A DNA stretch of 63,591 nt, taken from positions 1-63,591 of the forward strand of contig NZ_CVRT01000078.1 of NCBI RefSeq assembly GCF_001261915.1, given 5' to 3'. The position numbers were made by a program, and so were the translations under genes. This document shows, piece after piece, positions 24,977 through 33,202 of the stretch. Origin of the DNA: Halorubrum sp. SD626R (GTDB lineage: Archaea; Halobacteriota; Halobacteria; Halobacteriales; Haloferacaceae). Under the pieces are notes generated by a model. The model saw only the letters and a list, made by a program, of their open reading frames with translations, was not told the DNA's origin and did no database searches. The first letter of the stretch is position 1; each line of letters opens with the position of its first letter.

Positions 24977-25885
24977 TCAGCCGCGCAGGACCGCGGAGTA
25001 ATCGGCGATGATCCCGTCGACGCCGGCCGCCGCGAGCCGGTCGGCCTCGTACCACGTCTCGACGGTCCAGACGTTCACCGCGACGCCCGCCTCGCGCGCC
25101 GCGGCGAGGACGTCGATCCCGCCGGTCGCCGCCGGGTCGCCGTCGGGGGCGCCGAAGCGCTCGGCGTCGAAGAACGGGGTGCCCCGGATCGCGTCGATCG
25201 GAGGGTGAACCGCGACCGCGTCGTGCTCGCGGGCGATCGCGACCCCGTCCGCGATCGACTCGGACACCAGCGGGGCGACCGCCGTCGCCGACAGCGCGCG
25301 GACCGCCGCGAGCGCCCCCTCGCAGAACGACGAGAACAGGAGGTCGTTCTCGCGCCCCTCGGCGACGTCGAGGACGCGCTCGACGAACGGCCGCCAGGCG
25401 GCCGTCCGCTCCGCGAGCGCGTCGCCCGCGAGCTTCTCGTCGGGACGGAGGTCCCACCGCCCCGGGTTCTTGAGCTCGACGTTCACGTCGACATCCGGCG
25501 GAACGGCGTCGAGCACGTCGACGAGGAGCGGAACGGTCGCCCCGCTGTCGAGCACCTCGGCGTCGGTGACGGTCGCGGTGTCGGTCTCCCAGACGACGCC
25601 GCTCGCGTCGGTGAGCCCGCGTCCGCCGCGGCCCGAGAGCGCCGCGTCGTGGATCACGACCGGGTCGCCGTCGGCGGTGGGCATCGCGTCGACCTCGACC
25701 CAGTCGGCCCGGCGCCCGGCCGCGGGAACGCGGCGGCTTCCCGTCCCGCCCGTCGAGTCCTCTCCCCTCGCGACCCCTGCGGCCCGCTCGACGGCCGGGA
25801 CGGTGTTCTCGGGGTTCTCACCGGCGAACCCGCGGTGCGCGATCAGGGTCGGGGCGGAATCAGCCTGATCGGTCCGGTCAGTCAT
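24977..25885 (-). CDS. glpQ: Glycerophosphodiester phosphodiesterase
   Basis: This cytoplasmic-type GDPD of 302 residues hydrolyses glycerophosphodiesters to glycerol 3-phosphate or its isomer plus an alcohol. The signature LIAHRGFAGENPENTVPAVERA has the catalytic His, Arg and Glu. WVEVDAMPTADGDPVVIHDAALSG supplies the Glu/Asp metal ligands and the second His. NVELKNPG gives the later Glu and Lys. The TIM-barrel ends with VNVWTVETWYEADRLAAAGVDGIIADYS. The ATG overlaps the stop of a small upstream gene (ATGA), so the two may be coupled. Confidence 0.92.
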   Translation of the reverse strand: MTDRTDQADSAPTLIAHRGFAGENPENTVPAVERAAGVARGEDSTGGTGSRRVPAAGRRADWVEVDAMPTADGDPVVIHDAALSGRGGRGLTDASGVVWETDTATVTDAEVLDSGATVPLLVDVLDAVPPDVDVNVELKNPGRWDLRPDEKLAGDALAERTAAWRPFVERVLDVAEGRENDLLFSSFCEGALAAVRALSATAVAPLVSESIADGVAIAREHDAVAVHPPIDAIRGTPFFDAERFGAPDGDPAATGGIDVLAAAREAGVAVNVWTVETWYEADRLAAAGVDGIIADYSAVLRG

Positions 25886-26106
25886 ATCGCCTCCAGCACC
25901 GCGTCGACGGCGACGCCGACCGCCTCGGTGACGACGGTCTTGATCTGCGCGAAGAGGCCGCTCGATTCCGCGTCGTCGTCCTCGCCGCCGTTATCGCCCC
26001 TCCCGCCGTCGTCTTCGCCCGGTGGGTCTCGAACGAGACACCCGGCGTCGACGGGGAGCGCCGATCCGCCGCTGCCGCTGAGATACCGCCGTCGCGTGTG
26101 ATGCAT
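25882..26106 (-). CDS. Small hypothetical protein with Tat-like/lipobox-like N-terminus
   Basis: This 74-residue protein has its stop overlapping the GDPD start by four bases. The N-terminus MHHTRRRYLSGSGG followed by ALPVDAGC resembles a twin-arginine lipoprotein leader with a lipobox cysteine, but the hydrophobic core is poor, so export is uncertain. An acidic Gly/Asp linker follows, then a C-terminal amphipathic helix (FAQIKTVVTEAVGVAVDAVLEAI). An ATG nine codons upstream (26133) is also possible. No family is recognised. Confidence 0.5.
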   Translation of the reverse strand: MHHTRRRYLSGSGGSALPVDAGCLVRDPPGEDDGGRGDNGGEDDDAESSGLFAQIKTVVTEAVGVAVDAVLEAI

Positions 26107-26144
26107 GCGGCCACTCAGGACGCCGACGGGCATAGTCGTGCCCG

Positions 26145-26810
26145 TCAGTAGACGACGAGCGAGAGGTACAGCTGGCCGACGCCGGCGACCACCATCACCG
26201 CGCCGGCGACCCGCTTCAGCGTTCCGGCGTGGGCCATCACCCGGTTGGCGTTGCCGATCAGCCCCACGCCCGTCGCGACGGTGGTCGCCGCCATCAGGAG
26301 CGCGACGACCCCGGCGTACACCGAGAGGACGACGAGGGCGGCGTCGCTGGGGAGCGCGATGGCGCGCGCCACGACGGCGAGGAAGACGGGGGCGACGCAA
26401 CCCGCGCCCGCGAGCGCGTATCCCGCGCCGAACAGCCCGAAGCCGAGGACGCTCGACCGCCGCTTCGGCAGCGAGAGCGAGAGCGACGGCGCCCGTCCGG
26501 CGACGACGAGCAGGCCGAAGACGACGAGCAGCCCCCCGACGAGCGTCTCGAAGACGGCGATGTTCGAGAGCGTCGCCCGACCGACACGGACCGTCGCGCC
26601 CGCGAGCAGCGCGAACGTCGCCAGCACGCCGACCGCGGCCGCGATGCCGCGCACCCCGGCACCGGTCACCGAGGCCTCGTCGGCGTCGACGGAGTTCACG
26701 TAGAAGCCGACGTACCCCGGTAACAGGGGGTACGCGCACGGCGAGAAGAACGTCGCCACCCCCGCGGTCACCGCGAACGGGACGTTGGTCGCGAGCGAGA
26801 CCCCGGTCAT
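26145..26810 (-). CDS. ccdA: Cytochrome c biogenesis/thiol-disulfide transporter CcdA
   Basis: This membrane protein of 221 residues has six predicted helices. It relays electrons from cytoplasmic thioredoxin to extracytoplasmic thiol proteins. The conserved cysteines lie in FFSPCAYPLLPGY (helix 1) and GAGCVAPVFLAV (helix 4), the two-cysteine CcdA pattern. It follows a TlpA-like thioredoxin and a Sco protein on the same strand with a 40-base gap, forming a thiol-redox and cytochrome assembly cluster. The ATG at 26810 begins just before the first helix. Confidence 0.9.
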   Translation of the reverse strand: MTGVSLATNVPFAVTAGVATFFSPCAYPLLPGYVGFYVNSVDADEASVTGAGVRGIAAAVGVLATFALLAGATVRVGRATLSNIAVFETLVGGLLVVFGLLVVAGRAPSLSLSLPKRRSSVLGFGLFGAGYALAGAGCVAPVFLAVVARAIALPSDAALVVLSVYAGVVALLMAATTVATGVGLIGNANRVMAHAGTLKRVAGAVMVVAGVGQLYLSLVVY

Positions 26811-26850
26811 CGGTCGACTCGTCGGTTCACGGATCGGTCGACTCGCCGCC

Positions 26851-27396
26851 TCATCCGTCGAGCGCCCTCTCGATCCCCTCGACGAACTCCTCCGTCGTGT
26901 GAGTTCCGGACGTCGCCCAGCGGACACGCCCCGTGGCGTCGATGGCGCGGGCGCTCGGGAAGCCGTTGATACTCAGTCGCGTGAAGAGTTCGGCGGCGAC
27001 GTCGGCCGCGACGAGCCAGTCGCCGTCGTGCTCGCGCCACCAGTCCGCGACCGCTTCCTCGCTGACCGCACCGCCGACGTCCTCGGTCGTCACCGAGACG
27101 AACCGCACCTCGTCGCCGAGCCGGTCGTGCGCCTCGGCGAGCGCCGGCATCTGCTCGGCGCAGGGCGGGCACCACGTCCCGAAGAAGTCGACGAACGTGG
27201 CCCGACCGTCGGCGGGGACCGTCACCTCGCCGTCGCGGCTCCCGGGAGCCGCGACGGTCGGTAGCGTCGTCGGCTCGACCGGCTCCGAGCCGTCGCCGAA
27301 TCCCAGCCCGTCCGGCACGCTCCCCGTCGCGACGGCGCCCGCCCCGCCGAGGACGCCGACGCTCGCGACCCCGGCCAGCAGGTGCCGCCGCCTCAC
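26851..27396 (-). CDS. TlpA-like membrane/secreted thioredoxin
   Basis: This 181-residue thiol-disulfide oxidoreductase acts outside the membrane and probably receives electrons from CcdA. The N-terminus RRRHLLAGVASVGVLGGAGAV looks like a Tat-type or membrane-anchoring leader. The thioredoxin fold carries the redox motif TWCPPCAEQMP and the cis-proline region INGFPSARAID. The GTG start overlaps the upstream Sco stop (GTGA), indicating coupling. Sco, TlpA and CcdA together suggest maturation of the CuA site or c-type heme sites of respiratory oxidases. Confidence 0.88.
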   Translation of the reverse strand: MRRRHLLAGVASVGVLGGAGAVATGSVPDGLGFGDGSEPVEPTTLPTVAAPGSRDGEVTVPADGRATFVDFFGTWCPPCAEQMPALAEAHDRLGDEVRFVSVTTEDVGGAVSEEAVADWWREHDGDWLVAADVAAELFTRLSINGFPSARAIDATGRVRWATSGTHTTEEFVEGIERALDG

Positions 27397-28151
27397 GCCG
27401 TGACCACCCGCTGGACGTCGTCGACGAGCCGTTCGACCTCGGTCTGCGGCCCCCTCGGGTACGCGCGCTCGACGATCCCCCGCTTGTTCGCGAGGATGAT
27501 GAGCCCGTAGTGCGGGAACCGGTACTCCAGGTTCTCGATGTCCTCGGCCGGCTGCTTCTCGATGACGAGTCCGAACTTCTCGTCGTGTATCTCCTGGGCC
27601 CGCTCGTAGCTCTCCGGGCGGAGGAAGTGCCAGTTCCCCGCGTCGAGGTCGACGCCCTGCTGCGCGGCGTACCCCCGGAGCGCCTCGGCGGTGTCGCGCT
27701 CGGGGTCGAACGTGATTGGGAGGAACGCGACCTCGTCGCCGTACGCCTCCGGGCCAATGACGTCCCGGATCTCCGACGGGAGGAACGGGTACTTCGGATT
27801 CCTTCCGGTCGGGTCGGCGGCGACGGCCTGCGCGCGTCGCAGCCGGAGGATGAGCGCGGGACAGACCCCGTCCGGGCAGTTCGTGTAAAACGAGGTCCAC
27901 AGCACCGCGCGCTCGCCCTCGAAGTCGGAGACGGTGACCTCCTCGTCCGCGATCGGGTCGGGGACGGTGAAGTCGGGCATCTCCTCCCCGTAGCTCGGGA
28001 AAGACGCCTCGCTCAGGTCCCGCTCCGGCGGGCCGAGGACGGTCCCCTCGGCGCCACCGGTGCCGAGGACGCCGAGACAGCCCGCGGTGCCGACGGCCGC
28101 GCTAACGCCGGTCCCGGCCGCGAGCGAGCGCATGAAGGTGCGACGGTCCAT
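27393..28151 (-). CDS. SCO1/SenC family copper chaperone-like lipoprotein
   Basis: This 252-residue protein has Tat leader DRRTFMRSLAAGTGVSAAVGTAGC (twin Arg, lipobox cysteine). The mature domain has a thioredoxin fold with the metal or redox motif FYTNCPDGVCPAL and the distal histidine in YRFPHYGLIIL, the three-ligand Cys-Cys-His set of Sco proteins that metallate or reduce the CuA site of cytochrome oxidase. It is first in the sco-tlpA-ccdA cluster. The TATA-like GTTCATTTA lies about 30 bases upstream of the ATG. Confidence 0.9.
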   Translation of the reverse strand: MDRRTFMRSLAAGTGVSAAVGTAGCLGVLGTGGAEGTVLGPPERDLSEASFPSYGEEMPDFTVPDPIADEEVTVSDFEGERAVLWTSFYTNCPDGVCPALILRLRRAQAVAADPTGRNPKYPFLPSEIRDVIGPEAYGDEVAFLPITFDPERDTAEALRGYAAQQGVDLDAGNWHFLRPESYERAQEIHDEKFGLVIEKQPAEDIENLEYRFPHYGLIILANKRGIVERAYPRGPQTEVERLVDDVQRVVTA

Positions 28152-28311
28152 CTGTTGTCGACACCTACGTCCTCGCGCGTAAATGAACCCCGCGACTGGT
28201 CGCACCGCGCGGTGACGGTCGAGATCGCGCCGGAACCGCCGTCCTCGGAAGGTTCTCCCGAGACGAACCCGACCGACGGCCCCCGCGACGGTCGTGGTAC
28301 CACGACCCTCG

Positions 28312-28324
28312 CAAGCGTTATCCC
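28312..28324 (+). promoter_or_regulatory. TATA promoter of the cold-shock gene
   Basis: AGCGTTATCC is centred about 30 bases before ATG 28350 and divergent from the sco gene promoter region. Confidence 0.5.
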
Positions 28325-28349
28325 CCAAACGCCTGTACGTTTGGTTGCA

Positions 28350-28556
28350 ATGGCAAACGGTAAGGTTGACTTCTTCAACGACACTGGCGGCTACGGTTTC
28401 ATTTCGACTGACGACGGCGATCTCGACGACGACGAGGACGTGTTCTTCCACATGGAAGACGTCGGCGGCCCGGACCTCGAAGAGGGTCAGGAGGTCGAGT
28501 TCGACATCGAGTCGTCCCCCAAGGGACCCCGCGCGACGAACCTGACGCGCAACTAA
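28350..28556 (+). CDS. cspA: Cold-shock domain protein
   Basis: This 68-residue single CSD RNA chaperone has the RNP1-like GYGFISTDDG and RNP2-like DVFFHMEDV motifs, and GKVDFFNDTGGYGF at the N-terminus. The charge is strongly acidic, as expected of a halophile. Single-domain Csps bind single-stranded RNA or DNA and help translation in the cold. It stands alone with its own promoter and is followed by a perfect 10-bp hairpin. Confidence 0.94.
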   Translation: MANGKVDFFNDTGGYGFISTDDGDLDDDEDVFFHMEDVGGPDLEEGQEVEFDIESSPKGPRATNLTRN

Positions 28557-28600
28557 CGATTCTACCGCGGACGCCGCGTCCGCACGCACTACCGGACCCC

Positions 28601-28650
28601 GTCGCCGGTCACCGCGACCGGCGACCGTTCCGTTCTTTCGCGCTTATTTC
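28601..28650 (+). terminator. Hairpin plus T-rich tract after the cold-shock gene
   Basis: GTCGCCGGTC (28601-28610) pairs perfectly with GACCGGCGAC (28616-28625) over a five-base loop, followed by T-rich CGTTCTTTCGCGCTTATTT. It is a good candidate for the cspA transcript end. Confidence 0.6.
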
Positions 28651-28706
28651 GCCCGCTGAGCGACGCGCTCGGCTACCTCGATACCTCCGCCGACGCCGCG
28701 ATCGAC

Positions 28707-28719
28707 CGTTTAAATACGA
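28707..28719 (+). promoter_or_regulatory. TATA promoter of radB
   Basis: CGTTTAAATACG is centred about 28 bases before the GTG start at 28741, one of the clearest TATA boxes in the window. Confidence 0.65.
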
Positions 28720-28740
28720 GCGGGGGCAACGCCCCTTCTA

Positions 28741-29448
28741 GTGAGCGATCCGATCCCGACCGGCTGTCGGCCGGTCGACGACCTGTTGGGCGGCGGCTTC
28801 GAGCGCGGGGTCGTCACCCAGCTGTACGGCCCCCCGGCGGCCGGGAAGACGAACCTCGCGCTGGCCGCGGCGGTCGAGGTCGCCGGCGGCGGCGACCGCG
28901 CCCTCTATATCGACACCGAGGGGCTCTCGATCGACCGGTTCGAGCAGCTGGCCGCGGGCCGGGCCGACGACCCCGGCGTCGACGACACGGTCGAGGAGAT
29001 CGCGTCGCGGCTGGTGATCTCGGAGGCGTACGACTTCGACGACCAGCGCGAGGCGGTCCGCGACGCCGAGGAGCTCGCCGAGGAGATCGAGCTGATCGTG
29101 TTGGACTCCGCGACCGGCTTCTACCGACTGGAGCGCGCCGGCGACACCGAGGGCGGCGAGTCCCTCCGGAAGGTCGCCAAGCAGGTGACGCATCTCCTCT
29201 CTTTGGCCCGCCGTCACGACGTCGCCGTCGTGATCACGAACCAGGTGTTCACCGACCCCGACTCCGACCGCGACCGGGCGCTCGGCGGCAACACCCTCAA
29301 CCACTGGACCGGTGCAATCGTCCGCGTCGACCGGTTCCGCGGCGGGAACCGCCGGGCAACGCTGGAGAAGCACCGCTCGAAGCCCGCGGGCGACTCCGCC
29401 ACCTTCCGGATCGTCGCCGACGGGCTCGCCGAGGGCGCGGAGACGTAA
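28741..29448 (+). CDS. radB: DNA repair and recombination protein RadB
   Basis: This RecA-superfamily paralogue of 235 residues assists the RadA recombinase in homologous recombination. The N-terminal helix-hairpin-helix domain of RadA is absent, as expected. Walker A is GPPAAGKT (about 30-37) and Walker B is LIVLDSAT (about 118-125). The ITNQVFTD and GGNTLNHWTGAIVRVDRF segments are conserved RadB features. The GTG start is supported by the TATA box 28 bases upstream. Confidence 0.95.
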   Translation: MSDPIPTGCRPVDDLLGGGFERGVVTQLYGPPAAGKTNLALAAAVEVAGGGDRALYIDTEGLSIDRFEQLAAGRADDPGVDDTVEEIASRLVISEAYDFDDQREAVRDAEELAEEIELIVLDSATGFYRLERAGDTEGGESLRKVAKQVTHLLSLARRHDVAVVITNQVFTDPDSDRDRALGGNTLNHWTGAIVRVDRFRGGNRRATLEKHRSKPAGDSATFRIVADGLAEGAET

Positions 29449-29511
29449 CGAGTCGGAGAACGTGAGAAAAGCGGCCGGAACCGCCGAGAGTCGTCCGTCT
29501 CTCCTCCCGGC

Positions 29512-30651
29512 TCAGAGCTCGCCGAGCTTGCGGAGGAGCTGGCCGCGGTACTCCTCGTCGGCGTTGACGCCCTTGATCTCCAAGACGTTGCGCTCCAGCT
29601 TGTCGAGCGCGACGTGGAAGGCGTGTTCGGCGCCGTACCCCTCGCCGGAGCCGCCGACCTGCCCCTCGTTGGTGCGGAGGCGGATCTGACACTGGATCAG
29701 GGGGGTGCCGCGGAGCTTCTCCTTGTGCGCGTGGAGCCGGACGTGCGCGTGGATGACGTGCATGTCCGCGTACTTGTCCGCGACCTGCTCGATCGACTCG
29801 ACGATGTGCTCGCGGGAGGTCGTGTCCAGCAGGTCGACGTTGGTGATCTGGACGTCCATCGAGTCCTCCTCGGTGAACGTGAGCGCGCGGAGCACGTCGG
29901 TCTTCGTCACCATCCCGGCGACGGTGTCGGCGCCGTCGGGCGTGACGACGAGCCCGGAGACCTCGTTGTCGAACATGCGTTGCACGACGGCCTGCGCGGT
30001 CTCGTCGGCGGTCGCGGTGACGACGGGGTCCGACATGATGTCGTAGACGGGGATGTCGAGCATCCGGTCGATGTCGCCGGCGCGGTCGCCGCTCCCCTGG
30101 CGCTCGTGGTCGCGGACGACGAACTCGACGATGTCGTTGGTGGTGACGACGCCGACGAGCGTCCCGTCCTCGTCGAGCGCCGGGAGCCGGGAGATCCCGT
30201 TCTCGCGGAGGAGATTGATCGCGCGGCCGACGCTGTCCTTCTCGCTGATCCCGATAACGTCCTCCGTCGCGATCTGCCCGACGGTGATCGCGTCGAGGCT
30301 GTCGAGGACGGCCTCGAGGATCTGGTCGACCGTGACGATCCCGTAGAGCTTCTCTCCCTCGTAGACGGGGGCGATCTTCACGTCGCCCTCGACGAGGAGG
30401 CGGGCCGTCTCCCGCACGTCCTCGTGGCGGTCGACGGAGGGCGCGGGCTTCATGACGGCCGACACCTTCGTGTCGTCCTCCATGCGCGAGCGCATGAGCT
30501 GTTTCTCCCCGACCACGCCGACGTACTCGCCGTCGTCGGTGACGACGATCCCCTTCGGGTTCTCGCGCTCGAAGATGGACCGAACCTTTGCGAGTCGCTC
30601 ATCGACGTCGACCTCGACGTACTCCGGCACCGCGATATCAACGATATTCAT
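29512..30651 (-). CDS. Four-CBS protein with S30AE/HPF-like C-terminal domain
   Basis: This cytoplasmic protein of 379 residues has four CBS motifs (about residues 7-58, 64-118, 125-182 and 203-260), likely sensing adenosine nucleotides. Residues 264-360 do not look like CBS. They follow a beta-alpha-beta-beta-beta-alpha order: MDVQITNVDL, helix REHIVESIEQVADKY, strands HVIHAHVRLHA, PLIQCQIRLR and GSGEGYG, then helix EHAFHVALDKLERNV. This is the pattern of ribosome hibernation factors (HPF/RaiA, S30AE). A role as a nucleotide-controlled ribosome-silencing factor is inference. The gene converges with radB. Confidence 0.85.
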   Translation of the reverse strand: MNIVDIAVPEYVEVDVDERLAKVRSIFERENPKGIVVTDDGEYVGVVGEKQLMRSRMEDDTKVSAVMKPAPSVDRHEDVRETARLLVEGDVKIAPVYEGEKLYGIVTVDQILEAVLDSLDAITVGQIATEDVIGISEKDSVGRAINLLRENGISRLPALDEDGTLVGVVTTNDIVEFVVRDHERQGSGDRAGDIDRMLDIPVYDIMSDPVVTATADETAQAVVQRMFDNEVSGLVVTPDGADTVAGMVTKTDVLRALTFTEEDSMDVQITNVDLLDTTSREHIVESIEQVADKYADMHVIHAHVRLHAHKEKLRGTPLIQCQIRLRTNEGQVGGSGEGYGAEHAFHVALDKLERNVLEIKGVNADEEYRGQLLRKLGEL

Positions 30652-30774
30652 GGTCCAACCTTCGGGTTCGTCGCGCCGGGTATTGAAAGTGCGGGAGGCG
30701 TATTCGTCAATGAGATCGGGGCCGGGGACCGCACGCGGCTCAACACCTTTCCGTTCGGACGACGAGGGTGTGGT

Positions 30775-30915
30775 ATGCGATCGTCCGCGGCGCTCATCGC
30801 GATCGGCCTCCTCCTCATCGTGATCCCGCTCCCGGTCCCGATCCCGTTCATCGGCCTGTTCGTCGGGACGATCCTCCTGCTCGTCGGTCTCGCGCTCAGG
30901 CTGTTCGGTGCGTGA
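30775..30915 (+). CDS. Small two-helix membrane protein
   Basis: This 46-residue protein consists almost wholly of two hydrophobic helices (about 5-20 and 24-43) joined by a proline-rich PLPVPIPF turn. A CCTTTCC box lies about 27 bases before the ATG, supporting a leaderless small gene. It ends just before the HAD gene on the same strand. No family name can be assigned. Confidence 0.6.
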   Translation: MRSSAALIAIGLLLIVIPLPVPIPFIGLFVGTILLLVGLALRLFGA

Positions 30916-30967
30916 GTCGCACGGGGTCGGTGAAACCTTTTTGCCGGTTACCCACCGAGAGGTGGCC

Positions 30968-31657
30968 GTGTACGACGCCGTCGTCCTCGACAAGGACGGG
31001 GTGCTCGTCGGGCGGACGCCGTTCGACACGCTCCGGGAGGCCGCCTGGGACGCGTTCGTGAGCCTCGGCGTCGAGGACCCCGACCTCGCCCACGTCGACG
31101 ACGTCGCCGTCGGCGTCGACCCGGCGACCCTGACAGACATCTGCGAGCGCTACGGCATGGAGCCGGCGGAGTTCTGGCGCGTCCGCGACGAGATGGCCGC
31201 GACCGCGCAGATCGACGCCGCCCGGAAGGGCCGGAAGACGCCGTACGAGGACGTGGACGCGCTCCGGTACCTCGACGCCCCGCTCGCCGTGGTCTCGTCG
31301 AACCAGCAGGCGACCGTCGACGCCGTCCTCGACCACTTCGGGCTCGCCGGGCGGTTCGAGGTCGCGTACGGGCGCGAGCCGTCGATCGCCAGCCTCTCGC
31401 GCAAGAAGCCGTCGCCGTACTACCTCGAACGCGCCTTAGAGGACCTCGGCGCCGAGACGGCGCTGTTCGTCGGCGACAACGAGTCGGACGTGCTCGCCGC
31501 CGACAACGCCGGCATCGACTCCGCGTTCGTCCGGCGCCCGCATCGCCGCTCCGCGGAGCTCTCCTGCCAGCCGACGTACGAGATCGACGACCTCCACGAC
31601 CTCGTGAGCATCTGCGGGCGGGCGCCCGTCGACCCGGACGCGGACGGCGGTGGCTGA
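30968..31657 (+). CDS. HAD-superfamily hydrolase
   Basis: This haloacid dehalogenase-like phosphatase of 229 residues opens with the nucleophile motif VVLDKDGVL, where the second Asp is the acid/base. Motif II is AVVSSNQQ, motif III the lysine in SRKKPSPYYLERAL, and motif IV LFVGDNESDVLAADNAGI. This matches phosphoglycolate-phosphatase-like HADs. Of two in-frame GTG codons, 30968 lies 28 bases after the CCTTTTTGC box and gives M-Y-D-A-V-V-L-D; the GTG at 30962 would give a shorter leader spacing. Its substrate is unknown. Confidence 0.88.
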   Translation: MYDAVVLDKDGVLVGRTPFDTLREAAWDAFVSLGVEDPDLAHVDDVAVGVDPATLTDICERYGMEPAEFWRVRDEMAATAQIDAARKGRKTPYEDVDALRYLDAPLAVVSSNQQATVDAVLDHFGLAGRFEVAYGREPSIASLSRKKPSPYYLERALEDLGAETALFVGDNESDVLAADNAGIDSAFVRRPHRRSAELSCQPTYEIDDLHDLVSICGRAPVDPDADGGG

Positions 31658-31730
31658 CGGCGTCGAGCCCGTCGGAACCGTCCGGTTCGCCTGAACCGCC
31701 GCCCCGAAAATCACAACCACTATCCGGATC

Positions 31731-32486
31731 GTGGCCGAGCCACCGCTCGTGCACTCGCCCTCCACGAGTCCGGACGCCGACGCCCGGCGCTCGGACGTGC
31801 GGTCGATCGCGAAGCGGTATCACCGAGTCGAGCGCGCCGTCGGCTGGCTCCTCGCGCTGGCCGCGGCCGGGACGTTCCTCCTCGCGTTCGCGCTCGCCGA
31901 CCTCGTCCCGGCGCTGGCGCTGGCCGCGGCCATCGTCGTCGCGTTCCGCGCTCCGGTCCTGCGACGGCGCGGGGCGACGAGGCTCCGGACCGACGCGGCG
32001 CCCGAAGCCGTGATCGAGGCGTTCACGTCGGCGACCCCGCCGGTACTCGCGTTCCAGTGGGGCACCGCGGACGAGGTTCGTCCGGCGTCGGACGGGGTGG
32101 ACGCGACGTACGAGCACTCCGCGCTCCTCGGCCTTCGGACCTATTCGCTGGCGGTCGAGACCGAAGTCGACGAGACGCGAGAAGCGGACGAGACGGGGGA
32201 AGGGGACGCGGTCGCCGGCGCGGACGACGGCACAGGTAGTCCGGTCGCCCGCGTTCGCATCGAGGGCACGCTCGACGGTCGGCCCTGGGGCGCTTACTCG
32301 GTCGCGGTCCGGAGAGCGGGCGACGGGGAGCCGGGCGAGACGGTCCTCGACGTCGAGCTGCTCCCGCGGCGCCGGTTCGGACTCCGCAGCGTTCCGCAGG
32401 CGCTCGTCACCGACGCGTACTACGTCGACGTGTTCGCGGCGCAGGGGTACGAGATCGTCGACCGCGACGTGTCGTTCGGGGTCTAG
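31731..32486 (+). CDS. Hypothetical membrane protein with C-terminal soluble domain
   Basis: This protein of about 251 residues has two hydrophobic helices (about 37-55 and 57-72) and then a soluble beta-rich region (DAAPEAVIEAFTSATPPVLAFQWGTADEV, ARVRIEGTLDGRPWGAYSVAV, QALVTDAYYVDVFAAQGYEIVDRDVSF). An acidic low-complexity loop lies near 145-165. No family is recognised. The GTG at 31731 is used; a GTG at 31749 is 27 bases from a TATC element and may be the real start. Confidence 0.68.
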   Translation: MAEPPLVHSPSTSPDADARRSDVRSIAKRYHRVERAVGWLLALAAAGTFLLAFALADLVPALALAAAIVVAFRAPVLRRRGATRLRTDAAPEAVIEAFTSATPPVLAFQWGTADEVRPASDGVDATYEHSALLGLRTYSLAVETEVDETREADETGEGDAVAGADDGTGSPVARVRIEGTLDGRPWGAYSVAVRRAGDGEPGETVLDVELLPRRRFGLRSVPQALVTDAYYVDVFAAQGYEIVDRDVSFGV

Positions 32487-32546
32487 CGCCGGCTCTCGAC
32501 TCGACCGAGGGCGCCACGCGAGCGGGCCGATCGGGAGGGGACGGGG

Positions 32547-33095
32547 TCACGCGAGCAGCTCGGTCTTCGGGGCGTCGACAGCGGTCCGAGAGACCGCCTC
32601 GTCCCCTTCGATACCCCGGAGATCGACGCCCCGGAGTCGGAGGGCGACCGCCGCGTCGGACCGCTCTTCGTCGTCGCGGGGACGGACCGTCTCCGTCTCG
32701 CGCTCGTCGTCGTCATCGCGGTAGACGACCTCGATCTCGCCCTCGTCGAAGCCGACGTGCTCGACGTCGCGCAGCGGGACCGTCGCCGTCCGCTCGCGGG
32801 CCACCGACGTGGCGACGCCGCCGACCGCCGTGATCAGGCCAATCAGGCCGAGAGCGGTCTGTGCGCTGCCGCCGCCCCGCAGGAGCCACTCGACCGCCGG
32901 GGGAACGACCATCGCGACGGCGCCGATCCCGGTCCAGCCGACGTCGCGGAGGGCCGACGGGACGCGGCCGGCGGCGAGCGCTCTGCCCGACTCGGCGACG
33001 GTTTGCGCGAGGCCGCGCCGAATTCGGAGCTCGTCGGGGGCGACGCGGACGCCCCCCCGAACCGTGGCGAACGACCACGTTCCCGAGCGGCTCAT
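32547..33095 (-). CDS. Hypothetical membrane protein with acidic C-terminal domain
   Basis: This 182-residue protein has a basic N-terminal soluble part, two hydrophobic helices (about 51-70 and 78-98) and an acidic C-terminal half with beta-strand character (VPLRDVEHVGFDEGEIEVVYRDDD), reminiscent of PH-like domains of archaeal membrane proteins. No family is assigned. Its ATG overlaps the stop of a 36-codon upstream ORF. Confidence 0.65.
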   Translation of the reverse strand: MSRSGTWSFATVRGGVRVAPDELRIRRGLAQTVAESGRALAAGRVPSALRDVGWTGIGAVAMVVPPAVEWLLRGGGSAQTALGLIGLITAVGGVATSVARERTATVPLRDVEHVGFDEGEIEVVYRDDDDERETETVRPRDDEERSDAAVALRLRGVDLRGIEGDEAVSRTAVDAPKTELLA

Positions 33096-33202
33096 CGGTC
33101 GAACGAGCCGGTCGCGGCCGCCGGCTGACCCGGTGTCGGGAACATCGATCGCGGCGTGACGGCGGGTCGACGGCGACTGCGGGGGACGAGACGAAGCGAC
33201 AT
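33092..33202 (-). CDS. Possible 36-residue upstream ORF
   Basis: This is an Arg- and Pro-rich short frame beginning MSLRLVPRSRRR and ending TGSFDR. Its TGA overlaps the ATG of the downstream membrane-protein gene (ATGA). A clear ATTTAATAGG box is centred about 34 bases upstream of its ATG, so the transcript would begin about seven bases before it. Coding status is uncertain; it may be a leader peptide. Confidence 0.35.
   Translation of the reverse strand: MSLRLVPRSRRRPAVTPRSMFPTPGQPAAATGSFDR

Noticed and set aside
26809..26845. A 13-bp direct repeat ATCGGTCGACTCG around the ccdA start
   Set aside because: Only two copies 24 bases apart in GC-rich sequence; one overlaps the start codon. Likely chance or slippage.
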